DNA of 16,469 bases, from the NCBI GenBank assembly GCA_016707785.1, contig JADJGZ010000037.1, positions 1-16,469 on the forward strand, given 5' to 3'. The notes under the pieces are model-generated. The model did no database searches and had not been told where the DNA came from. It saw nothing but the letters and a program-made list of their open reading frames with translations. This document shows, piece by piece, positions 14,517 through 16,469 of the stretch (within the stretch, counting starts at the first letter, position 1; the number at the start of each line of letters is the position of its first letter). A program made the translations under genes and the position numbers. Source of the DNA: Bacteroidales bacterium. Lineage in GTDB: Bacteria > Bacteroidota > Bacteroidia > Bacteroidales > UBA4417.

Positions 14517-16157
14517 TTACTGTCTGGTAAATTTGGCAACCAGTACACTACATTCTCCGACCACTTTTACAATATATATTCCAACTGGCAGGGAGCCAAT
14601 TTCAATAGTAGTTCTTTCTGCAATGATTTCTTGTTGAAACATTACCTGGCCTCCCAGGTTCATGATGCTTAAGGAACCTGTTATTGGAGTTTCAACGCTG
14701 ATTCGACTTGTTGCAGGGTTAGGATATATCTTCATTACTCCAACGGCATTGTTTACATTTTCAAGTGCAGTAGTATAGCATGTTCCGGGCATATTTGCAT
14801 CGAGCCAGGCAAGGCGGTTGTGCAGCCAGTTTTTTAAGTTGTTGATCTCACCCTGATAAGTAGTGGGAAAGGGCCAGGGATTGGGCCACAGGTAAATGCC
14901 CAATACGGGCCAGGTTGCGAAATTTCGTTGTTGAGATTCGTCAAGCTGAGCAGCAGTGCTGTCAATATAATTATCGAACCAGTCATTGCTCAGTATATTC
15001 TGCCGGAGGTATTGCCAACGGCATTTCAGGTGACTGGCATAGAGGGTATCTGTAAGCAGTTTGCTCCACCAGAAGGGTACCTGCCAGGGATCTTGAGGAC
15101 AGGGGAACTGGTAAGCCCAGCCTGTGGTTACATCCCCTCCGCAGAAATTGGCATTATGCCAGGCAAGGTCATAATCCCATACCGGACCCATCCTGATCTT
15201 ATCTCCCTTACTGTCGCGTTGCTTGTGAAGGAAAGTACTGCAGCGGTATGCATCCACATTCTTACTGATTTCGTTTACAAGGAAATAGTCAATAAACGTA
15301 CTTTCGATGGCATATTTTCGGAAGCCCAATGCGGTATCGGCGAAATTTGGACCATGCAATGCAGTTTCAAAGTCATCCACATAATCCATAAGGTATAATT
15401 TCTGCTGTGAAGTAATTGCAATCTCATCAGGATATTCATACTGGAAATAGATTGTCTGCCCCCAAGGATGCGCTGTAGGCCAGTATTGAGAAGTCCATCC
15501 GAATCCTCCGGAGCCGGAGCTTTTGTCGATCTTGATAATATACCCCCCGGTAAGGCTGTCGCCTGCGTTATCATCAGGATCCAGCTTTGCAATCTTTACC
15601 CGGTTTTTGTTGCGTTTTATCTTTTCCGAAAAAATGTAAACACCTTTATATTGCCCGTTGATCACGAGCTCGACGAATTGGTAGCGGGTGGCATAATGCC
15701 CCAGGTTTTGCCATAGCTGGTAAGCCATCACATTCCGGATTAATGATTTATCAGGGAACCCGGCATTCAGGATCCAATCTTCTTCCGAGGGCATGCCGAG
15801 GAGGGTGGTATCTATATCGTTACCTAATGCATCCCAGGTTTCGAGCCCATAGCTTTTTTTGGGCCAATATAGTGCCGTAGAACCACGCCTTTCTACACCT
15901 GAATATCCTTCGAACTGGGGTGGGTCCGTAATATAGTTGCGTATTCCCGGGCCATTATTGATAATTTTTAACCCGGCAGGAATCTTGGGTTCGTTTGGAA
16001 TAAACTGGCCATTGGTATTTAGCATTACGATTGGAAGTTCTGATGACGTAAATGTAGCATCAGGACCGGTGGCATCGCTGCCAAAAGTTAAACTCCAGTT
16101 GATCAAAGTGCCAGAAGTAAGTTTCCGGACAATTATCCGAGGACATATAACTTCCAT
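14517..16157 (-). CDS. CotH-family protein with T9SS sorting tail (intact part)
   Basis: This frame is open from 16157, but the true start lies upstream, beyond frame breaks, because the first 25 residues continue a P-domain (TSGTLINWSLTFGSD). Residues about 40-460 are a CotH-kinase-like region: RRGSTALYWPKKSYGLE, DWILNAGFPDKSLIRNVMAYQL, the LVINGQYKGVYIFSEKIKRNKNRVKI block with Glu178 and Lys179, and MGPVWDYDLAWHNANF with Asp328 and Asp330. Spore CotH is an atypical protein kinase. Secreted Bacteroidota homologs are uncharacterised and often sit beside polysaccharide or adhesin genes. The tail from about 475 (MKIYPNPATSR, LPVGIYIVKV) is a T9SS type A sorting domain. The gene is convergent with thrH. 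It is intact from 16157 on, but the full gene is broken upstream. Confidence 0.85.
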   Translation of the reverse strand: MEVICPRIIVRKLTSGTLINWSLTFGSDATGPDATFTSSELPIVMLNTNGQFIPNEPKIPAGLKIINNGPGIRNYITDPPQFEGYSGVERRGSTALYWPKKSYGLETWDALGNDIDTTLLGMPSEEDWILNAGFPDKSLIRNVMAYQLWQNLGHYATRYQFVELVINGQYKGVYIFSEKIKRNKNRVKIAKLDPDDNAGDSLTGGYIIKIDKSSGSGGFGWTSQYWPTAHPWGQTIYFQYEYPDEIAITSQQKLYLMDYVDDFETALHGPNFADTALGFRKYAIESTFIDYFLVNEISKNVDAYRCSTFLHKQRDSKGDKIRMGPVWDYDLAWHNANFCGGDVTTGWAYQFPCPQDPWQVPFWWSKLLTDTLYASHLKCRWQYLRQNILSNDWFDNYIDSTAAQLDESQQRNFATWPVLGIYLWPNPWPFPTTYQGEINNLKNWLHNRLAWLDANMPGTCYTTALENVNNAVGVMKIYPNPATSRISVETPITGSLSIMNLGGQVMFQQEIIAERTTIEIGSLPVGIYIVKVVGECSVLVAKFTRQ

Positions 16158-16469
16158 ATTCCATTGGCAAGCTGGCCATTATTCCACTGCCCAAATTTCA
16201 TTAGGTCTGAACGTACCAGTAAAGATGCGAACCTGCCTACGGAAATATAGACAGTGGTCCTGTCGTCCAAAAAAATATTTGTATATGAGTTATCACCCGC
16301 ACCCCCATTTCCTGGGAAGTAAGGATTACCAGGGTTCAAATCAGGAGCTATCAAGTTAACTTCCGCTTCAATATCATCAGGATGTGTGATGTTGATGCAA
16401 CCTACAACTCAGAAATTGGTATCACAAATGGCACTTTGAGGTTCCTATATTAATCGAATAATATGCCGG
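16158..16469 (-). pseudogene. Frame-broken P-domain part of the CotH gene (continues off the window)
   Basis: The minus strand encodes a proprotein-convertase-type P-domain, but only in pieces. Read from the right: INITHPDDIEAEVNLIAPDL..., GGAGDNSYTNIFLDD and TVYISVG lie in one frame (codon starts like 16354). FTGTFRPNE (16223-16197) lies in the frame of the main CotH ORF. GQWNNGQLANGIWKLYV returns to the first frame and meets a stop at 16133. TSGTLINWSL then continues in the CotH frame. Upstream of INITH an in-frame TGA also occurs, while a third frame carries PFVIPISEL. At least four frame changes in about 300 bases mean either low-quality sequence at the window end or a decaying gene. The segment is partial. 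Confidence 0.65.

Noticed and set aside
14928..15398. 156-codon plus-strand open frame inside the CotH gene
   Set aside because: Antisense shadow; the minus-strand frame has clear CotH and T9SS motifs across the same bases.

Overview
The window looks like a piece of a Bacteroidota chromosome, probably Bacteroidales or a nearby uncultured lineage. The reasons are a GldA-type ABC ATPase, six secreted proteins that end in a type IX secretion (T9SS) type A sorting domain, TAnnTTTG-type -7 promoter elements, weak Shine-Dalgarno sites and a rather AT-rich base composition. No tRNA, rRNA, CRISPR array, transposase or phage gene is visible.

Layout. 1-2520: gldA-like ATPase, then metK, each followed by a hairpin terminator. 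2529-4491 (minus): two adjacent secreted proteins that share an unnamed Cys-containing domain, one copy in the first and two tandem copies in the second. 4707-6403 (plus): an Omp28-type secreted protein with a CGPC motif, broken by a one-base frameshift near 4884-4888. 6653-9946 (minus): two paralogous leucine-rich, Receptor-L-like secreted repeat proteins with matching Cys-bearing caps at both ends, separated by about 450 bases without a gene. 10183-10845 (plus): a YceI-family lipoprotein. 11010-14449 (plus): a tight three-gene amino-acid operon of a Cys/Met-metabolism PLP enzyme, threonine synthase and a ThrH-like HAD enzyme. 14517 to the right edge (minus): a CotH-type protein with an upstream P-domain and a T9SS tail. 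Its P-domain part is broken by several frame changes near the end of the window.

How the genes fit together. MetK makes S-adenosylmethionine. The 11010-14449 operon sits at the threonine/methionine branch: a ThrH-like enzyme could make O-phosphohomoserine, which threonine synthase consumes, and the PLP enzyme would act on an activated homoserine. No thrB-type homoserine kinase is in the window. The other genes are mostly exported surface proteins with no evident link to the housekeeping genes, in the alternating core/cargo arrangement common in this phylum.

The strongest leads are the thrH-containing operon with a divergent PLP active site, the two small paralog families of secreted proteins with conserved cysteine spacing, and the frame disruptions in the Omp28 and CotH/P-domain genes. 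Those disruptions may be sequencing or assembly errors rather than true pseudogenes. I see no clear defence or mobile system here.
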